The notes beneath the pieces were generated by a model, which did not search any database, had not been told where the DNA came from, and was given only the letters and a program-made list of their open reading frames with translations. Position numbers and translations under genes: made by a program. Source: Diplocarpon mali (taxonomy: Eukaryota; Ascomycota; Leotiomycetes; Helotiales; Drepanopezizaceae). Taken from it: a stretch of 64,000 bases of DNA. Below, piece after piece: positions 49,111-59,799 of the stretch (positions are counted from its first letter, which is position 1; every line of letters starts with the position of its first letter). Where the stretch lies: contig JAENRP010000037.1 of assembly GCA_024741835.1 (NCBI GenBank), positions 161,530-225,529 of the forward strand, in the 5' to 3' direction.

Positions 49111-51225
49111 TATATTATGCTTGCAATCGGCAACTAGCTTCCTTCCTTTTCGCTAGTGAGGGGACTGTTTCTGGTGCCATTATCACCGAGACAACTGGGC
49201 CCTTTCCAGCAAGCGAGCGTGCTCTGTCAAAAGCAATGATTTTCTGAAGCCGGATCCAGGACTGGAATAAGAGAAAATCATCGACTCTTCTTCCCCCGGT
49301 CAAATTCTCCCCCCAATTCACGCGGAGCTAATTTTGAGGTTTCAAGAATACTTCAGGATCGATCAGAGAATGAGGCACTTCAGGGTGTGCGGCACTCGGC
49401 TCTCGAAAAGCGGAAGTTACCAGGGCAGAGTTTGACGTACCACAATAGATGCCATCGACGTTGTCGACGCTGAGGGAACTCAATCTGGAAATCATACAGC
49501 TTCGAGGAGTCCTGCTTCGACACTTACTAGCGCTGGTTAGCCGTCTCGTTTTTTTGTTTTTTTTTTCGATTTCATATCCAACACCAGGAAGCATCACACA
49601 TTTTAGCATCTATCAGTCAACCCCCCAACAGTTTATATCTATTATACTGTTACATTCGTAGCAAACCGTTTCAGATACGCCCTATCCCTCGTAGCCACCA
49701 GCAGGGCTCTAGGTGAAAGGCGGTACTGACACAGATACAGTCACACCCATACTTCTAGAAATGTAAGTTAGGCTTTTCGGAGGAGAGTTGCCTATCTCCA
49801 GAATCGCATCATTGATACTTTATTCAGGTGTCTCTTATCTGAAGCATATTAACTGACACCAGGTTCTTAATCATAGGTGAGCTGCGGGAGAATATTATAC
49901 AAGTTATAATCGACTAGCGCTCGCATTGCAACGATATTCTCCACCAGCTTCATTCACCTAGTCTCTTGTTAATCTTTCAGCGTCAACGCTTTCAGTCTCA
50001 GGTTTTACTCCATGGAATCGTTCACCATCATGTTGGCCATGAAGTAAATTCTTCGAGAATCTCTTGCAGTAATTTATAGGAAATTCACATTCGCAAAACG
50101 CGACGAGTTTTCTGACGATGTGTCGGCTTTGTTCTACATCCCCGCTTTTTGTGAGGAATATCACTGTAACTTTGGAGACGATCATCAAGTTCTCACGGTC
50201 GACTTTTACAATACCGCACCTCCGCTAGGCAAAGCATTTCAGGGAAATTTATAGGCCTTGTTAAAGCTGTTCACTGTCTCAGACATATTGATTAATTTGT
50301 AAGATGACTGGCGGGAAACGAGTAAGTGCAGCCCGTCGAACTTGTCCCTTAATCGTATCAGAAAGTTAAATCTGGGATTTCCCTGGGAAGTCGAGCTTTG
50401 CCATCCTTTCGTACGGGAATCTCGGTACCCCAGAAAAGACCGCTTTCAGGAAGTATAAATCCTTTTCGCCCGCGGAAGGGGATCTGGCCTATCGCTATCT
50501 TCAAATAGTGGTGACTGACACAAGACTCTAGGATTCGCAAAAGTTTGAGGAACGAAAGGTTATGAGATCGGTTTCCCTAAATTTTTGGACCAAACAACAA
50601 CACATCGCATCTGCTTGGGCTACTGCTTCAGCGACCGGCCAAAGCTGGTTCCTGGATGCAACTCCCACTCATTTGGCGGTGGAAACGGAGGATTCCAAAA
50701 ATGGACGTTGAATGCCCAGGTATTGGGTTTAAAATACAGGAGAGAAGCGGATTTCATGAGACCATTACGTCAAGATTCATATCAATTTAAGCATGAACTT
50801 TTCCATAACTAGAAACTGTCGGCTGGGGATGAAGGTACCACTATTTTGGAACAACAAGAGGACTACAATGCCAATCAACATTGCCTTTTCGATTTCTTTT
50901 CGTCTGTTGGATAAGGTGAGTAAATAGTGGGTATCTATTTGCTTACTCGTCTCTCTATGAAGCATGTTACCTACGGGACGACCAATCTCAAGTATTCACT
51001 GGACGAAATTGACACGATGTTTAATCGAAAATTAATCATATCTAGCTCTAGTGTAATTCTCGAATTTGTGATACTAAAAACACACCATACCCATCGCCTC
51101 ATCGCTTTCAAATCATCGGGCATAAGCGAATGCGGGGTAGTGGCAACTTAAACCCGACGACATACTTCAAATACCCCTCTATGCCTCTCTACCAATCGCG
51201 TCAAGCTCTTCTATAATCCCTCACA
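49111..51225. other. 2.1-kb stretch without a recognised gene
   Basis: Minus-strand frames at 49115-49321 and 49328-49609 lie end to end and could be exons or relics, but I find no motif. The rest has short frames only. Confidence 0.4.
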
Positions 51226-52158
51226 ATGACCACAGGCGCATTCAGATATATAGATCCAGCCTCCTACACCTCCAGAACCGGCGAGCACGTCAAACCTTGG
51301 GGCAAGGTTGACGGACCTGGGACCTCATATCGGCTGGTCACCCACTCGCGGCCCGTGTCCAACATCCGCGGCCGAGAATCCGAGTTTTCAACCGATATAT
51401 CGGGATTCGCAGTCTACAAATCGCCTTCTTCGCGGAAATTTGACTTCGACAACGATGCTGACGTGCGAGAAGGATATTATGCGGACATTGAGGCGCTCCT
51501 GAAAGAGAAATTAGTGGGGATCAAGAAGGTGGTTATCTTCGACCATACCATACGCAAAAGGGACAAAGATGCGCCTCGACAACCGGTTCAGCAGGTGCAC
51601 GTCGATCAGACGGCTGGAGCTGCAGAGGCGCGGGTACGCAGGCATTTGCCCGAGGAAGAGGTCGAGGTATTACTGAACAGGAGGTACCAAATTATCAACG
51701 TTTGGAGGCCTATTTCACACCCAGCTACAGACTTTCCACTTGCTGTTGTTGACTGGAGGACCACCTCCCCGGACGACTTCATTGCCGTTGACCTTCTATA
51801 TCCTAAACGTCCATCTTTGGCTGACACCGGCGGTAACGTACCGCACGACGACGATGACCGCGGCAAGGAAGTTGTGCCGGATCCCAGCGCTTGGGAGAGT
51901 ACTGAAAATTACGAGGTGAAAGGCGAGACATTCGCTGTGAGGCCGAATGGAGGCCATAAGTTTTGGTATATGAAGGACATGACGCCAGATGAGGCGATGT
52001 TTATCAAGTGCTTCGATTCGAGGAGCCAGGGATTACCTAAGGGGGAAGATGGGCTGGCCCGGTGTACGCCACACACGGCGTTCGAAGATCCAGCAACTCC
52101 AGAAGATGCAAAAGGGAGGCAGAGTATTGAAGTCAGGTGTTTGATATTTTACGAGTAA
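51226..52158 (+). CDS. CmcJ/NvfI (asaB)-type oxygenase or desaturase
   Basis: A single exon of 310 residues. Landmarks of the GA4-desaturase/AsaB group (CmcJ/NvfI family of non-heme iron, 2-oxoglutarate-type enzymes) are all present. These are VVIFDHTIRKRDKDAPRQP, then VHVDQTAGAAEARVRRHLP with a His-x-Asp pair near residues 125-127, INVWRPI, and a C-terminal stretch DEAMFIKCFDSR with HTAFEDP. The His-x-Asp plus the later His would bind iron. Members hydroxylate or desaturate small molecules, often in secondary-metabolite clusters. No synthase or transporter gene lies nearby in this window, so the substrate cannot be inferred. The length is typical and there is no sign of damage. Confidence 0.87.
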   Translation: MTTGAFRYIDPASYTSRTGEHVKPWGKVDGPGTSYRLVTHSRPVSNIRGRESEFSTDISGFAVYKSPSSRKFDFDNDADVREGYYADIEALLKEKLVGIKKVVIFDHTIRKRDKDAPRQPVQQVHVDQTAGAAEARVRRHLPEEEVEVLLNRRYQIINVWRPISHPATDFPLAVVDWRTTSPDDFIAVDLLYPKRPSLADTGGNVPHDDDDRGKEVVPDPSAWESTENYEVKGETFAVRPNGGHKFWYMKDMTPDEAMFIKCFDSRSQGLPKGEDGLARCTPHTAFEDPATPEDAKGRQSIEVRCLIFYE

Positions 52159-52869
52159 TATAGCTGCGAGGTTGTAAGATACAAGAGAAAGATAGCTCAA
52201 GAGGAAAACGCTGTAAAGATACTATTAGATATATTCCGCTACGTGAAGGCCAGTCATCAGTAAAGTTCGCGGGTCGCATCGAGATACTTCGACTTTTCAA
52301 GACGAGGGGAGAATAAGAAATTACAGTCTGTTGAGAGCTGCCATGCGTAATTAATGTCATCTACCTCAACCGTATAAAAATACGCCTCAAGGTATTGCCG
52401 CGCAAGATCTGTGAGCATTAGTGGGCCGAGGACCGTAGAAGAGATTTTTTTGATTTTCAATGCCACAGCATAGTGAGATCTTATCAAACATCTAAGCCTA
52501 GAGGTAGACTGTAGCTCCCATGATCGAGTCAAAGATTGTGAACAGAGAGGATAATGGCGTCCAAGCAATCTGAGGATGTCGAAAGTCTACCGATTGAAAG
52601 AAGCCCACAGAATTACATCAATGCTCGCTTAACAACATGGTTAGATTTAAATATTAGACTATTCATTGATACTGAAACAAAGACATTGGTAGAAAGAAAA
52701 AAGAAGCTGACTGGTTGTAATATAAAACTTTCACATGCATGCATATATAATGAGATGAAACTTGCTAGCCATTGTTTTTGTTTAGTCATATCAATGACAG
52801 CAATAATGATTACGTATTACCAGCTGCTGTAATTTCCTCTGACCTGCTCAAACAGGACTTGACCTATTG
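52159..52869. other. Intergenic, no gene recognised
   Basis: A 92-codon plus-strand frame at 52554-52832 has no known motif and AT-rich codons, and is not called. Confidence 0.4.
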
Positions 52870-54190
52870 CACTTGTCCTTGACAAGGCTTGCACCAACAC
52901 CAAAAAGAACAGTGAAGTAAGCCAGAACAGTTTCGAGCGGTACTATATGCATGAGCCCTAAGTATACAATAAAGCTTCTTGATATCTGTCCTTTTCAAGG
53001 CACACGGTTGTAATACCGACTTGCGCTTGTTGAGGCCATAAACTTCGAATCTGCGCATAAAACGTCGTGATCAGAGTGCCGATGCAAGAACAAGCCTCCG
53101 AAACCTTCGATGCTGTACCACCTCAATGTGAACCAAATGTAGAGAGAGCCGCAGTTGCTAAAGCGATGATCTGAATTGGGCAAGACTCTGAGATGTTTGA
53201 AGATTACTGTTTTAGTTGTCGTAGATAGTTGCAGTTTTCGCGGTCACGGTTCTATGCTCCGGTTGTAGTTGCGACTACCAGGGTAGAGATTATAGAAGAA
53301 ACCTTCTTATAAAGTTCAAAGACAACCTCAGAACCTATGCCTTGCCAGACCATGACATCAAGCCGCAGGATAGACAGCGGTCTTGAAATCGTTCCATCAT
53401 AAGCGACATTATGATAAGTCAGGTCGGCGATCCAAACACCGTAGCTGGTATAACTTGGGCCAGACTTCTCGGATAGTCTCGTTAGATGTAGTGATATTCA
53501 TGGTTTTCAAGACGATACACATCATTGGCAAGATTTTGGTCGACACTAGTCGTAGAGTTGAATTCGTTTACAAACCTGCAGGGTAGTGGCTTAGCGTAGC
53601 ATTGTCGTGCTGACTAGTTATCGTATTAATGGTCAAAACTGGTATGGAAACCTGAATCGTTGTTTGAGACGCCAGAAATTGGGTCTAACGTGGAATAGAC
53701 GCAAGACGTAGCTGTAAAATGATTATCCCAATTTACCCCCAACTTGATTAAATTAAACAGGCTGGAAGATGTGCGGCAAAAATATGTTGGCTCCAAGGAA
53801 TCGTAGCCACTGTGCTTAGATTTTTCAGGAAGGAATATCTTCTGAGGGAAAGATACTTACCTGGATCAAGAGTGTATGATATCCCGGTGTGTCAAACATG
53901 CCATTGATAACCATACTGGCTACCTAGCTTGTGATGACGTTCTGAGTGCCTCTGAAAGTTACTTCTTCATTCGCAGTATCTGGCAAGAATCTCAAAAGGT
54001 CATGTTAGACTCCGTATAAATCTTCCCACGCTGCAACGAGTCTTGGAGTCATTCCTTGGTGATTTGAGGAAATTGACAGCTGCCCAGGAGTCCAATTGGC
54101 TAGCACGGATCTGTTGAGATAGAACACCGCCGTTCTAGGAAATCTTCGGGAATAAAAGAGAAGGTAATGTATCTTTTGCTTGACTACCAT
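52870..54190 (-). pseudogene. Decayed minus-strand gene, perhaps phosphatase-like
   Basis: On the minus strand, coding-like blocks are separated by stops and shifts. In order they are WTPGQLSISSNHQGMTPRLV (about 54090), LRFLPDTANEEVTFRGTQNV (about 53990), SGPSYTSYGVWIADL and LRLDVMVWQGIGSEVVFELY (53470-53320), and ALATAALSTFGSH (about 53170). The 'RGTQNVITS' block and the 'GSEVVFELY' block remind me of fungal histidine-acid-phosphatase or phosphoglycerate-mutase-like proteins, but this is from memory and weak. Several stops are TAG or TAA at places where tryptophan or glutamine would fit, as RIP would produce. I am fairly sure it is a dead gene, and unsure of its family. Confidence 0.45.
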
Positions 54191-56770
54191 CTTATTTTTA
54201 TTATTGGATTCAATCTCACGATATGGGGGCCCTTATACTAAATATACTATGGTAAGCAGTTTCTCCAGGCTGTGTAGTTCGTCCTCGAGTTTAGACTTTA
54301 ACATGCTATTGGTAATTTCTTAATACTATATCAATTCCAAAATGAGATTATCGTATATATTACTTAATCGGAATGATATTTTTCTTAGGTGTTTATCAAC
54401 AAGTTTCAGCGAAAAACTTTTTGCGATGATAAGAATCTCAAAGTTCTGTTTTTTGTGGTCTACATCAGCTAGAATGCTTAATAGTAATTAGAATCACATA
54501 TTTCTTTGAAAGTATCCCGTAATATTAAATATAGTTATAATTATGATACCAGCCATAGCGTAGTTAACTATCTATTTTTATTTTCTCGATGTATTCTCAT
54601 CAAAATTTATAAGCTATGTAAGCTTCAAGATCAATTTGAGTTTGAATGAAGTTAAGTACAAACTCGACTGAAGACAAATCGCCCAGTCCGGATATTTGGT
54701 TCTAGTACAGAAGCATCTAAGATAAAATAGCCTTCAAATATTGAAGTATGAATCCTACGGTTTCAATCGTGCTTCCCATCTTGAAATGGCGTATTAGATC
54801 TTTAGTTACTACCATATCATAAACCGAGATATCCAGCCACTTCAATAAATACAGTTTTTTTTCTATCTGTAAGAGTATGAAATAGAGCGTTGAGTTCACG
54901 TGCAAAGTGGCACCTGAAATAATGCTAAAGACGATACCCTCAAATATAGCTGCGGTTTAAGTTCTTGCTCTCAAGAAGGCAGATTAGAAAAGTACGACTA
55001 CTACCTCCCTCCCAAAACCAAGACGATAGTTTTTTATGTGAACTGTCTTATGGCCTCATTATTTGTGCAAGCATCTGACGATCAATATAGTAAAAGTGAT
55101 CACAAAAGTGTAGAGGGTCCAAAATAGCACTACTGCTATTTAATATTATATAGATGGAAATAGGATAGCAAATATCCATCTCGGAGCTTCTATTAAGGAG
55201 CGAGCATCGCCTACTCTCGTTAAACCGTTCAGCAGATTCGCTGACAAATTCAGTCTCTGAGTGTATGTCATGTATAGGCAAGAGTTTTTTTGGGGGATTA
55301 TGTACTGGCACGCCCAAAATGAATTCTGATGTCATTTTGTAATGTTCCTGTAAAGATGCAATCTTAATTAAAAGTTCCGTTAGTCGCTGCTTGGAAGTGC
55401 TGGGGCCCACAAATTAAGCGAGCCAGACAAAAGGTTTGTTTACAATAGCTCATACGTCCATATAATTATTAATGCTTTGTTCTGAGCCCAGTAAGTCTAT
55501 ATTGACTAGACAGTTGTTCATAGAGTTCAAAGAGAACCCCAAGATAGAAAATTCAGAAACTAGGTCATTAATTTGTCGGCTCCTCTGGAGATAGAAAAAA
55601 GATTATAATGTTCTTTGGCAAACTAATCACAGCAACGAAAGCACAAACTAAATCATATTGATCTCCATCCCTTACAAGATCAAACCGAATATAACGTGAT
55701 ATCTCCGCTTATACCATACTAGCTACTTCACTTAGTAAAGTACCAGCAGAGAACTGGCTAGAAATACCTCGGGATTCTCATCTTTTCATGCATTCGTACC
55801 ACCAAGAGGATACATAGTGCTACAGCTACTTCCATCACAGGGACGTCGAAAATACCCAGGATTACTACATACAAGCCAATCTTGAGAATTCTTTCACTAT
55901 GGCGACCTCGACGCGAGAAAAGAGATTTTGCGATTCAAGCAACGAAAAGGAAGTCAGCAGCTGTAGGCGGAAGTCTGTAAGTTTAGATCCAAGCACAGAA
56001 TCAAGCAATTATAGCCAGAAACAAATTCCACAGGAATTGAAAGCCTTGCGCTCTTCTATTTTGTGATTTCGGACAGCGTCGATGGACGATGCCAGAATTT
56101 CGCAGCTAGAATTGCACCCAGCTCAGTTCGATCAACGAAGATGAGAGAATCATCATTTAAGAAATTATTTTAATGACGAGAAATTTAATTTTATCGTGAA
56201 AATTGATCATAGTATTAGATTAGTAACTACTTCAACCAACAAACTACTTAACTTAAGCTGAGTAGTTCTTTCCTTATTTTGGTTGAGCAAAATCTAAGAG
56301 CTTTAGGCTTTTCGGTATTATTTGAGTCAGAAATAAATGATCTAGAATTATTGCTTAACAGTATTCTGATACTTTCTTAGCGCAGTATATTCAAGTCCTT
56401 AATCATATTGTACAGAGGATTTAGAAGTATTAGCATTGTGCGAACGATTTCACATGAGTCTTTACATGATTGTTACATAGTCTCTTTTCAGATAACTGCA
56501 TGTTATTGAGAATTTGCCTAAGCAAGATCCATTATTATATAGGTAGGTCTGTTGAAATTCAATTGTACCTACGTACTGAGTATATGAAGCTAAATAGTGA
56601 TTAGAATCAGTTGAGTTGAGTTGAGTTGAGGAACCTACTTAATTCTATTTGAAACGCATAGCCCGAGCAATTGGTGAAGCCCACTGGTGAAATCGGTTGT
56701 TTTACCAGGGAATTAAATATTTCCGGGTCACATACAGTATGAACCCTTCTCAATTCAGTAACTCTTCTAA
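54191..56770. other. 2.6-kb AT-rich stretch, mostly without coding signal
   Basis: Very AT-rich. A possible plus-strand first exon starts at 55899 (MATSTREKRFCDSSN, then GTAAGT at about 55977). A 120-codon minus frame at 55048-55410 is not recognised. Confidence 0.4.
56610..56629. repeat. (GTTGA)4 short tandem repeat
   Basis: Four perfect copies of GTTGA in a row. Confidence 0.9.
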
Positions 56771-56968
56771 GTTTTAGAAGACGAGTTTCAGACGGTGGAT
56801 GTTGTTGCTGAGACGGTAAAGGGCACTCAGGCTCCGGACAGAGCTGAGCCAAATAATCGGGACCGGGGCGCGGAAAAGAAGCAAAATGAATACGAGTTGG
56901 CCGAGAAAGAGGGGTGGTATCTAGTGGCTCACTCGAAGCTTGACTCTGACGAGTCTGGAAGCATCTGA
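56771..56968 (+). pseudogene. Terminal coding fragment of an unknown gene
   Basis: An open plus-strand frame of about 65 codons reads VLEDEFQTVDVVAETVKG and later KEGWYLVAHSKLDSDESGSI before TGA. The composition is protein-like (acidic, ordered), unlike the AT-rich DNA around it. The sequence TTTTAG at its left could be an intron acceptor, and the possible first exon at 55899 lies upstream on the same strand. No continuous gene can be built between them. It could be a real last exon or a relic. Confidence 0.35.
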
Positions 56969-57302
56969 GTTCAAATTTGCAAGCGGGAATCATGGGATCA
57001 GACAACGCAATTTTCCACTATCAACAATATCTGCAGTGCAAAAAAGCGCCCTCAAGCAGGAAAGCGGAGGTATCCAAGAGTTTCAAAGTAAAGTTGGCAA
57101 GTCTTGGTGTCTCTCATCAACAACAAGAGGGAGCAATATGTATAATATATCATCCACTCATAATGAACGTTCTTGTCACGAGAATAGTTACAAATGAAAT
57201 AACTTTAGAGATTCCCGACTATGAAATTATAAATATCCCTTAACAACATTCAAGCCCAAACTTGTAATCATTAGAGAAGTCCGATCACCCATCCAGCTAT
57301 TG

Positions 57303-58964
57303 CTAGTCATCAACTGACGATCCGGAGCTTGAAGAGCTGTCACTATCATAATCTGAATCGTCTTTCTCGGTGAGAACGATGGCTTTTAAAGCCGCACCCC
57401 GTAACTCCACCGGGACTCCATCGTACAACGTCGAGAACGAAGCAATATAATCGTTGACGACATCCTCAGTCTCCTGTTGGGACAGCTCGAACTTGGCTGC
57501 GACTGTTGAGCGTCTCCGGGATGAGATTGAAGAAACAATCGATCTCGCTTGTCTCGTAGGAATTATCGGAATACGTCTAGGTGGCTGAGGTGGACCACCC
57601 TCTATGCGGGGACTTGGACCCCAGGGTCCTGGACGAATATTGCTTTCACCACGAAGAATGATTACTTGATTGTCAGGAACTTTTCTCTTCTTCTGCCAAA
57701 TGCGATTTTTTTTTCGAGGTTTGGCCTCGACGGCAGCCAAGACGCATTCAAGGGTCCAGATATGTGACTGGAGGACCCGCGTGTCGGTTTTGGTCGCAAG
57801 GTAGGTGAAGACCGAGGTACTAATAGCTGGAGATACTCCGATAAGAACTTCCATGGGCGATATTCTACTGATCGTAGGTTTATTTTTTTCCATGAAGGCT
57901 TTGATATTATCTTGAGAGATGGGCACTCTTTCCAGGCTGGATACGACTTCCGTGTCGGTGCGAGTGACGCGGAAAGGTAGGCCCAGAAATCGGAAGACAG
58001 TGTGCGTCGCTTTTCTCGCGCGACACTCGTTGACTGCACGATGCATTTCGAAGATATCAGGAGCATTGTACGGAGTAACTGGCATTGTACCGGGAGGGGG
58101 AGGGGGAGGGGGAGGAGGGAGTAGTCCTTCAGCTGGTCTGAACGGGGATCAGCATTTTTGCGTTTTCGCTGATAGACTGAGACTAACTCTTTCTCCGGAA
58201 TAGACATTTCAATAGTATACGGGTTACGAATAGTTATCGAGGAGTTAGAGGCGCTATCTTCAATCTCGACCCGGGAAGCTTGTGCAACTTGGGTTACGTT
58301 GGCAGGAAAGCTCGGTTCATTCAAGCTGAATACCATCACAGAACCAACGCCGGTTTCGTGAAGGACTTCGAGAAACTTTCCCATCTGCTTTTTGATTTTG
58401 CGGAGCATTAGATTCTCCGAGACTGTGAGCTCTCGCCTGTCTAAAAGTTAGATAGGCTGACAGAGAAGGAATGGATAGGTTGTGTAAAGCTGACTGCCGT
58501 GCCTGCACTTGAAGTATGACAAGTTGGACAATGACCTGAGCCATCATAGCAACCTTGAAAGATTCTTCTAGCTCATCTTCATAATCACTGAACTCGCCAT
58601 CCGTCATTTCAAGACCCCAGGCTAGTTTCTTCCATGGTCTCTTGGGGATATCTTTAGCAGTATCATCAGTCTCGTCTTTCTTCCACGAATTAACTTTATC
58701 GATAGCTGCATAACACTGCTCATACTCCTTCTTGCACTTCAATAGAGCTCCTTCGAACTTTGATTGGAAGTTGTCCTTGAAAATTTCTGCATGATTGTTG
58801 ACTTCACGGCCAGCTTCGCTAAGCAAAGTTGCTGACAGGGAGATGCTATTAGCAAGATTTCGAACTCTGTTTCCAGCTCCAAAGCAAGTAAGGGAAGCTG
58901 TGAGCTCGAGCCCCATATTTCCTATCTCAAGGATGAAGTTCCCTGGTTGGCGTTTTCGATCCAT
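57303..58964 (-). CDS. Uncharacterised protein with STAND-type fungal N-terminal domain
   Basis: Exons 58964-58495, 58436-58188 and 58137-57303 give 517 residues; starting at 59015 would add 17. Both introns keep phase: donor GTCAGC with acceptor AGACAG, and donor GTTAGT with acceptor GTTCAG. The first ~150 residues (FILEIGNMGLELTASLTCFG, RVRNLANSISLSATLLSEAG) match the helical N-terminal domain seen on fungal NLR/STAND proteins and on stand-alone proteins. No NACHT P-loop follows, so this is a stand-alone type. The centre has RELTVSENLMLRKIKK, then a poly-proline run encoded by a GGGGGA-type repeat, and the C-terminus is an Asp/Ser-rich acidic tail. A role in heterokaryon or stress signalling would be inference only. 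Confidence 0.75.
58092..58120. repeat. (GGGGGA)n tract encoding poly-proline
   Basis: Short G/A repeat on the plus strand. On the coding strand it gives a run of nine prolines in exon 3 of the gene above, prone to length change. Confidence 0.85.
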
Positions 58965-59799
58965 TGAGCTTGTGATCAGAGCCTGGGTTCCGGATCCTAT
59001 AGAACTCTTAAACATTAATAAGTTTCTCTTTCAAGAGTCAGTCAAAAACTGTCAGTCATGATATTGAAGCACTCACTTACGGCGATTTGAATTCACTTGT
59101 CTTGAACCTTCGTGATCTCTGCCTGTCATAGTAATAAGGACGATAATCGAAGAGAGCCGATGTTTGGCCTGAGTGGGGTAAACGGAGATATCCTGAATCC
59201 ACAACTACGATGCTGACGTCTGAGCGATAGATTGATGGATTAAATCACTCAGTTGCATGAAACGTGTGTCGAACTCATAGGCCGAGTAACTGCATGCAGT
59301 GATGCGGACTGGCGGCTGTGCTACATAACGTGAGAGCAAGACCATATGATTGTTAGTGTCATTCGGTTTATCATTCGTCCGATCACGTAATCGTAAAGTT
59401 TTATATGGCAGTACTAACTATAATTGTAGGAGAAACTTGAGCATATGAACCTGGGGAGCACATAAGGTAACGAATCATTGGCACGTGAATCTCGGGATGG
59501 CTATCTCGCAGAAGCCATCGGAGGTCTTCCCTCGTGAAAAACTGCTTTAAAATCTACTGAAGATTGTAATAAAATACATTGAGTCTGCTATATATATAAT
59601 ATGAATGTTTTTTGTTATTATGTAAATGAGTCCTGCAGCAACCCTACCGAAGGAGCGTCTCCCTTGGGGAGTACTCGTACATGAGATCAGGAATGATAAT
59701 ATAATATTTGGCAGACTGAGAAGCAGAAAAGGTTTAGTAGAAGACTCTATAACTATTTCTATCAGCCTTTTGTTGCGCCATAAGGAGCCTTAGGCACTG
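58965..59799. other. Intergenic, no gene recognised
   Basis: 5' side of the gene above; composition becomes AT-rich toward the retroelement. No feature recognised. Confidence 0.4.

Noticed and set aside
55048..55410. 120-codon minus-strand frame in AT-rich DNA
   Set aside because: It looks somewhat protein-like, but with no family, partner exon or clean boundaries I could not support a gene.
56607..57005. 132-codon minus-strand frame
   Set aside because: The plus strand at 56771-56968 looks more like real protein, so this is probably its antisense.
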